NCBI GenBank assembly: GCA_020796225.1 | Contig: CM036756.1 | Location: forward strand, 51,130,363 to 51,194,362 | Direction: 5' to 3' | DNA length: 64,000 nt | From: Arion vulgaris | Taxonomy: Eukaryota > Mollusca > Gastropoda > Stylommatophora > Arionidae | Part shown: positions 24,124 through 36,000 of the stretch, one piece after another | Numbering within the stretch: the stretch's first letter is position 1 | Layout: every line of letters starts with the position of its first letter | Notes under the pieces: model-generated | Seen by the model: the letters and a program-made list of their open reading frames with translations, nothing else | What the model was told of the DNA's origin: nothing | The model's database searches: none | Made by a program: the position numbers and the translations under genes

Positions 24124-24838
24124 AAGTTCTTTGCTCTCACTTATATTAAATTATTCAAGTTCTTTCTGAGTAGATTTGTTTGCTCTCACTTATATTAAAT
24201 TATTCAAGTTCTTTCTGAGTAGATTTGTTTGCTCTCACTTATATTAAATTATTCAAGTTCTTTCTGGGTAGATTTGTTTGCTCTCACTTATATTAAATTA
24301 TTCAAGTTCTTTCTGGGTAAATTTGTTTGCTCTCACTTATATTAAATTATTCAAGTTCTTTCTGAGTAGATTTGTTTGCTCTCACTTATATTAAATTATT
24401 CAAGTTCTTTCTGGGTAAATTTGTTTGCTCTCACTTATATTAAATTATTCAAGTTCTTTCTGAGTAGATTTGTTTGCTCTCACTTATATTAAATTATTCA
24501 AGTTCTTTCTGGGTAGATTTGTTTGCTCTCACTTATATTAAATTATTCAAGTTCTTTCTGGGTAAATTTGTTTGCTCTCACTTATATTAAATTATTCAAG
24601 TTCTTTCTGGGTAGATTTGTTTGCTCTCACTTATATTAAATTATTCAAGTTCTTTCTGGGTAGATTTGTTTGCTCTCACTTATATTAAATTATTCAAGTT
24701 CTTTCTGGGTAAATTTGTTTGCTCTCACTTATATTAAATTATTCAAGTTCTTTCTGGGTAAATTTGTTTGCTCTCACTTATATTAAATTATTCAAGTTCT
24801 TTCTGGGTAGATTTGTTTGCTCTCACTTATATTAAAAA
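24124..24838. repeat. 49-bp minisatellite, about 14 copies
   Basis: Unit TTTGCTCTCACTTATATTAA then ATTATTCAAGTTCTTTCTGGGTAGATTTG. Copies alternate GAGTAGA, GGGTAGA and GGGTAAA in the same place, a simple marker of copy history. It ends in a short AT run. Confidence 0.95.
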
Positions 24839-25044
24839 GCATATATATATATATTGTTAAATGTCTCCTACCCATACGTTGCCCTTGGAAATATGCATCT
24901 TTTCTAATCTTTTTTGTTTGTTTCAGCAGTTACTCCATCTTTATTCTGAACTCTGCAAATAGTAGATGATGATCTGATGTTGTGATGTGTTCTTGTAGAA
25001 GATATCTCTGATCTCCATCTTTGTTGTAATATAACTCGTATTTG

Positions 25045-26455
25045 ATTCCTGCTTTCTTTCATCTGGTCTGGTCCATGTGTCAAGTTTTCTGTGATGTTGT
25101 TATGATGTATGTTATTGAAAGGTTTCTTTCATCTGGTCTGGTCCATGTGTCAAGTTTTCTGTGATGTTGTTATGATGTATGTTATTGAAAGGTTTCTTTC
25201 ATCTGGTCTCATCCATGTGTCAAGTTTTCTGTGATGTTGTTATGATGTATGTTATTGAAAGGTTTCTTTCATCTGGTCTCATCCATGTGTCAAGTTTTCT
25301 GTGATGTTGTTATGATGTATGTTATTGAAAGGTTTCTTTCATCTGGTCTGATCCATGTGTCAAGTTTTCTGTGATGTTGTTATGATGTATGTTATTGAAA
25401 GGTTTCTTTCATCTGGTCTGGTCCATGTGTCAAGTTTTCTGTGATGTTGTTATGATGTATGTTATTGAAAGGTTTCTTTCATCTGGTCTGGTCCATGTGT
25501 CAAGTTTTCTGTGATGTTGTTATGATGTATGTTATTGAAAGGTTTCTTTCATCTGGTTTAGTCCATGTGTCAAGTTTTCTGTGATGTTGTTATGATGTAT
25601 GTTATTGAAAGGTTTCTTTCATCTGGTCTGATCCATGTGTCAAGTTTTCTGTGATGTTGTTATGATGTATGTTATTGAAAGGTTTCTTTCATCTGGTCTG
25701 GTCCATGTGTCAAGTTTTCTGTGATGTTGTTATGATGTATGTTATTGAAAGGTTTCTTTCATCTGGTCTGGTCCATGTGTCAAGTTTTCTGTGATGTTGT
25801 TATGATGTATGTTATTGAAAGGTTTCTTTCCTCTGGTCTGGTCCATGTGTCAAGTTTTCTGTGATGTTGTTATGATGTATGTTATTGAAAGGTTTCTTTC
25901 ATCTGGTCTGGTCCATGTCTCAAGTTTTCTGTGATGTTGTTATGATGTATGTTATTGAAAGGTTTCTTTCATCTTGTCTGGTCCATGTGTCAAGTTTTCT
26001 GTTATGTTGTTATGATGTATGTTATTGAAAGGTTTCTTTCATCTGGTCTCATCCATGTGTCAAGTTTTCTGTTATGTTGTTATGATGTATGTTATTGAAA
26101 GGTTTCTTTCATCTGGTCTGTCCATGTGTCAAGTTTTCTGTGATGTTGTTATGATGTATGTTATTGAAAGGTTTCTTTCATCTGGTCTGTCCATGTGTCA
26201 AGTTTTCGTGTTGTTGTTATGATGTATGTTATTGAAAGGTTTCTTTCATCTGATCTGATCCATGTGTCAAGTTTTCTGTGATGTTGTTATGATGTATGTT
26301 ATTGAAAGGTTACTTTCATCTGGTCTGGTCCATGTGTCAAGTTTTCTGTGTTGTTGTTATGATGTATGTTATTGAAAGGTTTCTTTCATCTGATCTGGTC
26401 CATGTGTCAAGTTTTCTGTGATGTTGTTATGATGTATGTTATTGAAAGGTTTCTT
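25045..26455. repeat. 70-bp minisatellite, about 20 copies
   Basis: Unit GGTTTCTTTCATCTGGTCTG, GTCCATGTGTCAAGTTTTCT, GTGATGTTGTTATGATGTAT, GTTATTGAAA. Most copies are over 95 percent identical by eye; the right-hand copies carry more changes and one-base losses. Confidence 0.95.
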
Positions 26456-26689
26456 TCTTAACAGTAAGCGAACAATATTTCTTCTACCTAATTTTTATAT
26501 TCCCCACTAAATGTCCCTTCTAACTTTTCCCCTTTTCGCCCGTTCATTCAGAATCAACTTTCATTGCAATGTCTCTCTATTATTTCTGCATTTTCTCATG
26601 TCTCTTTTAGAGTGTTGTCAAAATTCTCAACTTCATCATCATGCGCTGCAGGAATTAACGCTGCAGGAATTATCGAGGGTTCCAAACTG

Positions 26690-27106
26690 CATTTCAACCA
26701 GACAACAAGACACAAACTAAACATTACAAATGCTGCAACCAGACAACAAGACACAAACTAAACATTACAAATTCTGCAACCAGACAACAAGACACAAACT
26801 AAACATTACAAATGCTGCAACCAGACAACAAGACACAAACTAAACATTACAAATGCTGCAACCAGACAACAAGACACAAACTAAACATTACAAATGCTGC
26901 AACCAGACAACAAGACACAAACTAAACATTACAAATGCTGCAACCAGACAACAAGACACAAACTAAACATTACAAATGCAGCAACCAGACAACAAGACAC
27001 AAACTAAACATTACAAATGCTGCAACCAGACAACAAGACACAAACTAAACATTACAAATGCTGCAACCAGACAACAAGACACAAACTAAACATTACAAAG
27101 GCTGCT
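26690..27106. repeat. 41-bp minisatellite, about 10 copies
   Basis: Unit AAATGCTGCAACCAGACAAC, AAGACACAAACTAAACATTA, C. Almost perfect. The flank to the left (GCTGCAGGAATTAACGCTGCAGG) holds a short related duplication. Confidence 0.95.
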
Positions 27107-27478
27107 AAACATCTGTTTCCAGTGGACTATAGACATGCAGCTGTGGCTTTCGACGAAATTCTTTTCTAGACCATCGTCTCCAAATCTGATAATGAGAGTC
27201 CAACGTCTCTGCTATATAGACAAAGCTAGTTTATCACTCCACAGTCTGATGGTATTCTGAGATGTACAATGAAATCTCGTGATACTTTAGAGGCTCAACT
27301 TGCAATACTTGGATTATGTACAGGAAGGCTGAAGTACAATACATTGTCATCAAAGAACATTGTGAATTCACAGTCGGTTGTTTAGTGACAATGTTTCTTT
27401 GAAGATATACATATAGCAATAACAACAGCAGGAACAGCAGTAATTAATAATCGTCTAAGTTAAAACCACTAATTCTGA
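27107..27478. other. Spacer downstream of the LicD gene
   Basis: Non-coding between the 41-bp array and the stop codon of the LicD-type gene. It would hold the 3' untranslated region of that gene (minus strand), but I see no convincing AATAAA close to the stop. Confidence 0.5.
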
Positions 27479-28339
27479 TCAAGACCAGGCTGTTAATGAA
27501 GGTTCTGTTTGACATCCTACTGGAAGCCTTTTTCGTTGGATTACCTTTGTTCCGATCTTCAAGAATTCATCTTGGTACCCGCGGCGTCTAGACTTGATAG
27601 TGAATACAAATGGATACAAATCGTATAGAATTTTACAGTTAACAGCAGTAGTTCCATGAAAATAGAAATTCTTGTTAGTTTTGTGATTATATTCAAGGGT
27701 AATACATATATCTTTATTGTGAGATTTATGTACTACAAGGTCAAGGTTACATGGAACTGGTACCATTAAATGTTCAAAGGGACGAAACTGAAGCGGAAAA
27801 ATATCGGATTTCAAGAAGACTAAATCATGTTTAAGACCTCGAGTTAATGCCCATATATGTGTCTCGTCTTCGTCATAGAAAAAAATGTCAATATTAGGAA
27901 ACTTAAAAGGTTTGTCCGGAAACGAAGTAGCAGACGTAATATAAAACTTCCACTGACTATCGGCTGGAGAAAACAGTTCAAAGCCTTCAATGTCTCCAAG
28001 AACATCGCGAATTTTACGCCATTGTTTAGCGCTCATCACCACGTCGATGTCATCATCCCAAGGGATAAAACCATGATGTCGAATCACTCCCATCAAAGAA
28101 GCTTCTAGAATAAAATAGTTAAGATCTGCTTCCATGCATGCTTTTGTAAAAATATCAAATGTAAACAGAAGTTGTGCAGATTCATAAGGGGTCATGATTG
28201 GCTTAAATGTAGATATTAATTCCATCTTTTCCTGGAAATTAGAATCTCTCTGTGGTAGAGATTTCAACATTTGAAAATAATGATGAAATTCTTGATAAGC
28301 ATTCTCTCTGAGCTGAAGAAATGTGTCAAATTGCGTCAT
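27479..28339 (-). CDS. LicD/fukutin-related family nucleotidyltransferase-fold protein
   Basis: Intact 286-codon frame from ATG (28337-28339) to TGA (27479-27481), the only well-preserved gene-like frame here. LicD family proteins transfer phosphocholine or ribitol/glycerol-phosphate-type groups onto sugars; animal members include fukutin and FKRP. The diagnostic motif is at residues 83-101, MGVIRHHGFIPWDDDIDVV, with the DDDID metal-binding cluster at 95-99. A second acidic patch, NIDIFFYDEDE (149-159), and PFEHLMVPVPCN (187-198) match the family layout. Residues 1-60 are helical and polar. There is no signal peptide or membrane segment, unlike Golgi fukutins, so either an upstream exon supplies one or the protein is soluble. 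Length fits stand-alone LicD proteins (about 260-290 aa). Large LicD families exist in molluscs as far as I recall. Substrate cannot be deduced. It lies between minisatellites and an RTE element. Confidence 0.85.
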   Translation of the reverse strand: MTQFDTFLQLRENAYQEFHHYFQMLKSLPQRDSNFQEKMELISTFKPIMTPYESAQLLFTFDIFTKACMEADLNYFILEASLMGVIRHHGFIPWDDDIDVVMSAKQWRKIRDVLGDIEGFELFSPADSQWKFYITSATSFPDKPFKFPNIDIFFYDEDETHIWALTRGLKHDLVFLKSDIFPLQFRPFEHLMVPVPCNLDLVVHKSHNKDICITLEYNHKTNKNFYFHGTTAVNCKILYDLYPFVFTIKSRRRGYQDEFLKIGTKVIQRKRLPVGCQTEPSLTAWS

Positions 28340-28345
28340 GTTGGC

Positions 28346-28603
28346 CTACAATAATAAAAGATATTGAAAAGTTACAAATAAATGAGACACAATAAAGACA
28401 AAATATAAATCAATATTCACAAAACTGGAAAAATGTTTTGGAAAGTAATACTTCCCATAGTAAATAAAACAAGAAAACTAAGAAAAAAACATCAAGTACA
28501 CAAAGCTTGTCTCATTCTATACGTTACAGATAGAAGGTCAACCACGTTTGGTCTACTTTTATCTGTGTCTATCAATACGGAGTAATGAAAATGTCATACA
28601 TAC
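28346..28603 (-). other. Possible 5' UTR intron of the LicD gene
   Basis: Six bases upstream of the ATG the minus strand reads TTTTATTATTGTAG then GCCAAC, a good 3' splice site. About 257 bp further upstream GTATGT follows TGTTG, a good 5' splice site. The space between is AT-rich. This suggests a leader intron; an upstream coding exon with another donor is equally possible. Confidence 0.35.
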
Positions 28604-28669
28604 CAACACATTTATTCTAAATAAATTTTACTCGCTGATGCAGACAAATATTATCGTCTGCCTTTCTAG

Positions 28670-28902
28670 TAGGATGGCGTGAGTACTGCAGAAACATGTA
28701 TGAAGACACATCTAAAAATCCACATATAATAACAACAGAAATCGAAGAGACAGAATGTTGGATGAAGTGCGCCTGGCCATCAAAAGTCTGAAGAGAGGGA
28801 AGTCACCAGGGTGCGACGATATACCAGCGGAATTGATTCAAGCAGGCGGGAGGCCAGTGTTCGGGTATATCATAAATTGTGCACAAAGATATTGAATAGC
28901 TC
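28670..28902 (+). mobile_element. RTE LINE copy B, left part (5'-truncated)
   Basis: Nearly identical to the minus strand of 59.69-59.92 kb: encodes WREYCRNMYEDTSKNPH, LDEVRLAIKSLKRGKSPGCD, and ELIQAGGRPVFGYIINCAQR. It starts inside ORF2 and stops abruptly at the insertion of the unclassified element at 28903. CTTTCTAG just before it and CTTTTTAG after the element's 3' end may be its target duplication (one mismatch). Confidence 0.88.
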
Positions 28903-30527
28903 ATCGGGGTCAAAGGCGCAAGGAAGCGGCATGCCAGGATTAAGGAGATGTCTCTAATCCCCTGCTCTCACCTCCACGTGGTCACCCTGGTAACAGAAGG
29001 TAGTTCCGGTCTGGCTAAGAGGGCAGGTGCCGTGGGAGAGCTACTATGGGGCAAGTAGAGATGCAAAGGTAGTCATGCTAGATGGGATCCGCTCGCAACA
29101 CAGACGACTAATGCTCGTCTCTCCCGTCTGATGGGAAAAGCTCGAAGGATACATGTGGAACCTCGCGGGCGAAACTCGGAGCTCGCGCATTTTCTCTCTT
29201 GAGTCTCCTTTCTTGAGCCGATTAGTATGATCGATGTCGAGTTTAACCGCACGTGGTCCACATAGGTCAAAAGTCTAGCCTCCATCACAGAGATGAGGGC
29301 ACGAATCAAAGCCATCGAAGAGACCAACGTTGATCCGCGTGTGGCGAAATTCGGAGGCCGCGCATCTCTCTCTTGAGTCGCCTCTCTTGAGCCGATGAGT
29401 ATGCTGGGTGTCGAGTTGAACCGCACGTTGATCCACATAGGTCAAAAGTCTGGCCCCAACACAGAGATGGGGGCACGTCTCAAAGCCATCGAAGAGACCA
29501 ACGTTCCCCCTTGCGTGGCGAAATTCGGAGGCCGCGCAAGCTCTCTCTTGAGCCGCCTCTCTTGAGCCGATGAGTATGCTGGGAGTCGAGTTGAGTTGCA
29601 CGTGGGCCATTTATTAATACATAGATTCATAGATACATAGAACCGGCGAAACTCGGTTCACCCCCGGAGTCGGACAGCCCAGGGAAATGTGAACACAGTG
29701 GGAATTGACGGAAATGGTGAGGAAGGCACCAGGGCAGAGCAGAGCAAGGAACGCACGCTGGCGAAGCGACAGTAGGCCCCACCGAGGGGCAGGCGAGCAT
29801 GACATGACATGCAAGATAAGCGCATCAAGCACGGCAAGCTGCAAGCATGGCAGGCAAGAGGGTGTGCGTCCCACCCAAATGTGCAGAACAACTGGTAAGC
29901 CCAGCAGAGGTAAAGCCAGAGTGCGGTAGCATGGCACGGAAGCGAGACAGGCACGGCAAGCGAGGCAGGCACGGCAAGCGAGGCAGGCATGGCACGGCAT
30001 GCAAGGCAAGCGCGGCAGGCACAGCAAGCGCGGTAAGTAAGAGGGTGTGCGTCCCACCCAAATGAGCAGAACAACTGGAATTCCCAGCAGAGGTAAAGCC
30101 AGTGCGCGTTCCCGCTCGCAGGGAACTACTGCTGCCTTGTAGTTGATTGGGGACAATCAAAGTCTAGCGGAGCAAACAGTACACACAGTTGAACCGCGGG
30201 AAACCAAGGTGTCCATTAAAACGACCGGTTTTGCTGGGCAGATGGCGCTCATAAGCCCTGGAGGCCAGGCCGTCTAAGGGTCGCTGCCCTAAAAGAATAT
30301 GGCAACCCGCTGCCCTGTGGGTTTAGGCTGGGGACAGCCAAATGCTAGCGGAGAGCGAACCGCACACAAATGCTGGTTGAAATCGAACACACCACCGAAG
30401 GATAAGCAATTGAGCTCCAAAAGGTACTGAAGGCTTGTGCACGTACATCACATTCTGATGGTTGGCTGTTTATATATCACAATAGAATGATAAAAACGGC
30501 TTAAGAACGATCGCGAGAGAAGAGAGA
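28903..30527 (-). mobile_element. Unclassified 1.6-kb interspersed element, copy A
   Basis: Inserted in RTE copy B and flanked by GAATAGCTC (28894-28902) and GAATATCTC (30528-30536), a 9-bp duplication with one mismatch; the uninterrupted site is seen in RTE copy F. Reading on the minus strand, it starts with a pyrimidine run and CTCGCGATCGTTCTT, has two diverged internal repeats (GTTCGCTCTCCGCTAGCATT and TTTGCTCCGCTAGACTTTGA), a GC-rich CTTGCC/GCCTGC-rich tract, three copies of a 175-bp repeat, and ends at TTTGACCCCGAT. It has no poly(A) tail, no terminal inverted repeats and no protein domain. Copy B at 51.2 kb shares both ends. The variable-length target duplication suggests retrotransposition by a LINE in trans; a Mutator-like origin (9-11 bp duplications) is the alternative. 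Confidence 0.75.
29073..29610. repeat. 175-bp tandem repeat inside the unclassified element
   Basis: Three copies with spacing about 174-175 bp (GTCGAG landmark at 29236, 29410 and 29585). Each has GAGTATGCTGGGTGTCGAG, CACATAGGTCAAAAGTCT and GCCATCGAAGAGACCAACGT. It is absent as an array from copy B, so it expanded within copy A. Confidence 0.85.
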
Positions 30528-30536
30528 GAATATCTC

Positions 30537-31910
30537 CTCCTGGCCAAAGGAATGGAAAAGATCAGTATTTACACCTATTCCAAAGAAGGGAAACCTGAAA
30601 CTATGCACCAACTACAGAACAATTGCCCTTATAAGTCACGCCAGCAAAATTCTATTAAGAATCATCATGAAGAGGATAGAACAAAAATTAGAAGACGAAA
30701 TACACGAAACACAAGCAGGTTTCAGAAGAGGTAGAGGCACTAGAGACCATATTTGTAGGATGGGACTCATTATATAGAAATGCAGAGAATACAACACAGA
30801 CATGCATGTATGTTTCATAGACAATAGCAAGGTTTTCGACCACATACAACATCAGAAAATGTGGAACATCATGAAAGACATGCATTTTCCAACACACATA
30901 ATACAACTCATAGAATCTCTATACCACGAACAACAGGCAACCGTTAAAATAGGAGGTGAAGTAGCTGAATGGTTCGAGATACAAATGGGGGCTAGGACAG
31001 GGATGTATTTTGTCCCAATACTTATTCAACATTTAGACGGAGAACATCATGAGGAATGTAAAGACGATGCCAACTATGTGAATTACGACCCTCTCACTAT
31101 AGGCGGCAAATGCATACCAGATCTTAGTTGCGCAGACGATACAGTATTATTATCCACCAGTAAAGAGGATTTGGAAAACCAAATTATGACGACCAAGAAA
31201 CATAGTGAAGATCAACTTCTATATTTGAATACACAAAACAAAAAACAAAAATAATGTCAACTGACAAAGCAAAAGGCTCACCTAACATCCAAGTAAACAA
31301 TGAAGAATTGCAATGTGTAGAGAGCTACTAATAACTGGGCCCAACAATTAACAATAATGGTGGCTGCTCCAAAGAGATCTCAAGAAGATTGGCAATAGCA
31401 ATCAAGAAGTTAAACACAATGAAGAACATGTGGCAAAGCTCCAGCAAAATATTGAAATTAAAAATATTGAGAACATACATTTTTCAAGTGGCTACTTACG
31501 ATTGTTAATCATGGACTATTACACAAAAAACAAGAACGAAAATCCAGTCCTTCGCAACTAAATGCTACAGAAAGATCCTACGAATACCATGGACAGAAAA
31601 AGGAAAGAACACTGATGTCCTAAAATAACTAAATGTTAAAGAGAATTGGCTGATAAACAACATACTATACAGAAAAAATACATACTTTTGTCATATCAAG
31701 CGTCACGATGGCCTGGAAAGAACAATACTAGAGGGCAGGGTCCCAGGACGCAGAGGCAGACCAAGAAGAAGATGGCTACAAGATATTAAAGAAACCATGA
31801 ACATGACCATCGACGAAGTGAGTGAACTGGCAAGAGGCAGAGTGAATTTCAGATGTGCTGCAAAGAGAGCCATATCCTATAAAGGATACGCACCTTGCTG
31901 ATGATGATGA
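30537..31910 (+). mobile_element. RTE LINE copy B, right part with reverse transcriptase and 3' end
   Basis: Continuation after the 1.6-kb insert: WPKEWKRSVFTPIPKKGN, ETQAGFRRGRGTRDHI, CFIDNSKVFDHIQHQKMWN, then DLSCADDTVLLSTSKEDLE. The catalytic box reads CADD rather than YADD. The tail has [36 protein letters not shown] and ISYKGYAPC before a TGATGATGATGA end, typical of RTE 3' termini. Frames are broken by at least four indels and several stops. Not functional. Confidence 0.9.
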
Positions 31911-32139
31911 CTTTTTAGATGTCGTTCTGAAACCAAAGTTGTTGTCACAAACGTTAAGTTTATTTGTTGATATTATTCCCTTGCTTCTTCCACCACAACG
32001 TTTTAGTGTTTCTATTTATTAGACAGAAACGTCGATGTACCTTGTTTGTGGACATTGTCTGTTGGCAGCATCCACACTGAGATTTGGCTTATCTTAATTG
32101 CGAACATATTTCATAACATTGGTGACTACACTTACACTA

Positions 32140-32324
32140 CTACTTTATCTCATAGTAGCTCTCTTTCGATTCTTACTCGATTTGCCAGAATCTACCCGCT
32201 TTGAAAGACTACAGTGCAGTAGTCTGTTTACTCTACCACCACGAGGGGGTGGAGTAGGGTCTTGTCGGTGCCAGCTCTCTGACCATGGCACAGTTTTGTC
32301 CCTTTATTTTATTGCTCCTGTAGT
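32140..32324 (+). mobile_element. Unclassified element, partial copy C (3' region)
   Basis: TAGTAGCTCTCTTTCGATTC through GGGGTGGAGTAGGGTCTTGTCGGTGCCAGCTC matches the 3' region of copy B (52.15-52.28 kb) at roughly 75-80 percent by eye. The outer end is lost; the SINE that follows begins right after it. Confidence 0.65.
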
Positions 32325-32333
32325 CCATATTTA

Positions 32334-32582
32334 GTGACGTCTGTGGCCTAGGGGATAGTGAAATTGGTCTATTAACCCTGACTTTCTGAGTTCGAAACAC
32401 GCTGCGGACAGTTTGGTTGCAAATTGTTTCGTGTGGATTTTACAAAAGGACGATAACCCGACCCATTCAGAAAGCAATGGCAAACTACTGAATGTAATAA
32501 TGCCTAGAAAAATCACAAACAGCGTTAAAAGCTGGGATTGATTCGCAAGGCGCTGTAATGGATATGCAATTACATTTTTAGC
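32334..32582 (+). mobile_element. tRNA-derived SINE, family 2, copy a (249 bp)
   Basis: Flanked by perfect 9-bp duplications CCATATTTA (32325-32333 and 32583-32591). The head has an A-box-like TGGCCTAGGGGATAG and a B-box-like GAGTTCGAAAC 45 bp later. The middle contains AGAAAGCAATGGCAAACTAC and AATGCCTAGAAAAATC, a segment shared with copy b. The tail is AT-rich without a pure A run. Transcription would be by RNA polymerase III, and mobility would depend on a LINE in trans, plausibly RTE. Confidence 0.85.
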
Positions 32583-32591
32583 CCATATTTA

Positions 32592-33062
32592 TTATTTAAG
32601 CCCATTTTGGACTTTATAAAAGTACCTTACTTGTGTTTATTTATTTCGCCTTTAGTACATCGTTTTACTTGACATTTTTCCTTTAACAATATACAATTTA
32701 TTGCAAATGAAATTGTAAGAATGTTAAAATATAATATTCACAAAATAGTTGAGACTGCAGTAAAACTATTTGATTGGCAAAACACGTAGTCATTGTTTAA
32801 AAAAAAATATAATACCAGAAAATATTTTTAAGATTATATTTTTAAAATGATTTCCTTCCGCAGCAGAAAGCATAAACTCTTTAGCTCTGACAACAATACT
32901 ACGAGTCTCCCTTTCTTATGGTTCGAACTGTTTAACATTATTCTCTTACTGTTCTCTGTTTGACTTTTTGGAGCTGAAAATGTCAGAGCTCTATGGAAGT
33001 TAATTTGGATGTTTTCTTGATATTGCAGTTGGGTGGATCATGTGTCCGTCCGTACTCGTTTT
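32592..33062. other. AT-rich spacer
   Basis: No frame, repeat or element recognised between the SINE and the 49-bp satellite, whose first unit is preceded by GGGTGGATCATGTGTCCG. Confidence 0.6.
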
Positions 33063-36000
33063 CATGTTCAACTGAGTGAACACTTGATTCCACTCTACAG
33101 GTTGCTGTTGTCATGTTCAACTGAGTGAACACTTGATTCAACTCTACAGGTTGCTGTTGTCATGTTCAACTGAGTGAACACTTGATTCCACTCTACAGGT
33201 TGCTGTTGTCATGTTCAACTGAGTGAACACTTGATTCCACTCTACAGGTTGCTGTTGTCATGTTCAACTGAGTGAACACTTGATTCCACTCTACAGGTTG
33301 CTGTTGTCATGTTCAACTGAGTGAACACTTGATTCCACTCTACAGATTGCTGTTGTCATGTTCAACAAGTGAACACTTGATTCCACTCTACAGGTTGCTG
33401 TTGTCATGTTCAACTGAGTGAACACTTGATTCCACTCTACAGGTTGCTGTTGTCATGTTCAACTGAGTGAACACTTGATTCCACTCTACAGGTTGCTGTT
33501 GTCATGTTCAACTGAGTGAACACTTGATTCCACTCTACAGGTTGCTGTTGTCATGTTCAACTGAGTGAACACTTGATTCCACTCTACATGTTGCTGTTGT
33601 CATGTTCAACTGAGTGAACACTTGATTCCACTCTACAGGTTGTTGTTGTCATGTTCAACTGAGTGAACACTTGATTCCACTCTACAGGTTACTGTTGTCA
33701 TGTTCAACTGAGTGAACACTTGATTCCACTCTACAGGTTGCTGTTGTCATGTTCAACTGAGTGAACACTTGATTCCACTCTACAGGTTGCTGTTGTCATG
33801 TTCAACTGAGTGAACACTTGATTCCACTCTACAGGTTGCTGTTGTCATGTTCTACTGAGTGAACACTTGATTCCACTCTACAGGTTGCTGTTGTCATGTT
33901 CAACTGAGTGAACACTTGATTCCACTCTATAGGTTGCTGTTGTCATGTTCAACTGAGTGAACACTTGATTCCATTCTACAGGTTGCTGTTGTCATGTTCA
34001 ACTGAGTGAACACTTGATTCCACTCTACAGGTTGCTGTTGTCATGTTCAACTGAGTGAACACTTGATTCCACTCTACATGCTGCTGTTGTCATGTTCAAC
34101 TGAGTGAACACTTGATTCCACTCTACAGGTTGCTGTTGTCATGTTCAACTGAGTGAACACTTGATTCCACTCTACAGGCTGCTGTTGTCATGTTCAACTG
34201 AGTGAACACTTGATTCCACTCTACAGGTTGCTGTTGTCATGTTCAACTGAGTGAACACTTGATTCCACTCTACAGGTTGCTGATGTCATGTTCTACTGAG
34301 TGAACACTTGATTCCACTCTACAGGTTGCTGTTGTCATGTTCAACTGAGTGAACACTTGATTCAATTCTACAGGTTGCTGTTGTCATGTTCAACTGAGTG
34401 AACACTTGATTCCACTCTACAGGTTGCTGTTGTCATGTTCAACTGAGTGAACACTTGATTCCATTCTACAGGTTGCTGTTGTCATGTTTAACTGAGTGAA
34501 CACTTGATTCCACTCTACAGGTTGCTGTTGTCATGTTCAACTGAGTGAACACTTGATTCCACTCTACAGGTTGCTGTTGTCATGTTCAACTGAGTGAACA
34601 CTTGATTCCACTCTACAGGTTGCTGTTGTCATGTTCAACTGAGTGAACACTTGATTCCACTCTACATGTTGCTGTTGTCATGTTCAACTGAGTGAACACT
34701 TGATTCCACTCTACAGGTTGCTGTTGTCATGTTCAACTGAGTGAACACTTGATTCCACTCTTCAGGTTGCTGTTGTCATGTTCAACTGAGTGAACACTTG
34801 ATTCCACTCTACAGGTTGCTGTTGTCATGTTCAACTGAGTGAACACTTGATTCCACTCTACAAGTTGCTGTTGTCATGTTCAACTGAGTGAACACTTGAT
34901 TCCACTCTACAGGTTGCTGTTGTCATGTTCAACTGAGTGAACACTTGATTCCACTCTACAGGTTGCTGTTGTCATGTTCAACTGAGTGAACACTTGATTC
35001 CACTCTACAGGTTGCTGTTGTCATGTTCTACTGAGTGAACACTTGATTCCACTCTACAGGTTGCTGTTGTCATGTTCAACTGAGTGAACACTTGATTCCA
35101 CTCTACAGGTTGCTGTTGTCATGTTCAACTGAGTGAACACTTGATTCCACTCTACATGCTGCTGTTGTCATGTTCAACTGAGTGAACACTTGATTCCACT
35201 CTACAGGTTGCTGTTGTCATGTTCAACTGAGTGAACACTTGATTCCACTCTACAGGTTGCTGTTGTCATGTTCAACTGAGTGAACACTTGATTCCACTCT
35301 ACATGCTGCTGTTGTCATGTTCAACTGAGTGAACACTTGATTCCACTCTACAGGTTGCGGTTGTCATGTTCAACTGAGTGAACACTTGATTCCACTCTAC
35401 AGGTTTCTGTTGTCATGTTCAACTGAGTGAACACTTGATTCCACTCTACAGGTTGCTGTTGTCATGTTCAACTGAGTGAACACTTGATTCCACTCTACAG
35501 GCTGCTGTTGTCATGTTCATCTGAGTGAACACTTGATTCCACTCTACAGGCTGCTGTTGTCATGTTCAACTGAGTGAACACTTGATTCCACTCTACAGGA
35601 TGCTGTTGTCATGTTCAACTGAGTGAACACTTGATTCCACTCTACAGGTTGCTGTTGTCATGTTCAACTGAGTGAAGACTTGATTCCACTCTACAGGTTG
35701 CTGTTGTCATGTTCAACTGAGTGAACACTTGATTCCACTCTACAGGTTGCTGTTGTCATGTTCAACTGAGTGAACACTTGATTCCACTCTACAGGTTGCT
35801 GTTGTCATGTTCAACTGAGTGAACACTTGATTCCACTCTACAGGTTGCTGTTGTCATGTTCAACTGAGTGAACACTTGATTCCACTCTACAGGTTGCTGT
35901 TGTCATGTTCAACTGAGTGAACACTTGATTCCACTCTACAGGTTGCTGTTGTCATGTTCTACTGAGTGAACACTTGATTCCACTCTACAGGTTGCTGTTG

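Noticed and set aside
29614..30156. 180-codon frame rich in Cys, Pro and Leu, similar to a frame at 51.4-51.9 kb
   Set aside because: Both lie in the unclassified element. The shared frame reflects DNA similarity; indels between copies fall out of frame and there is no domain.
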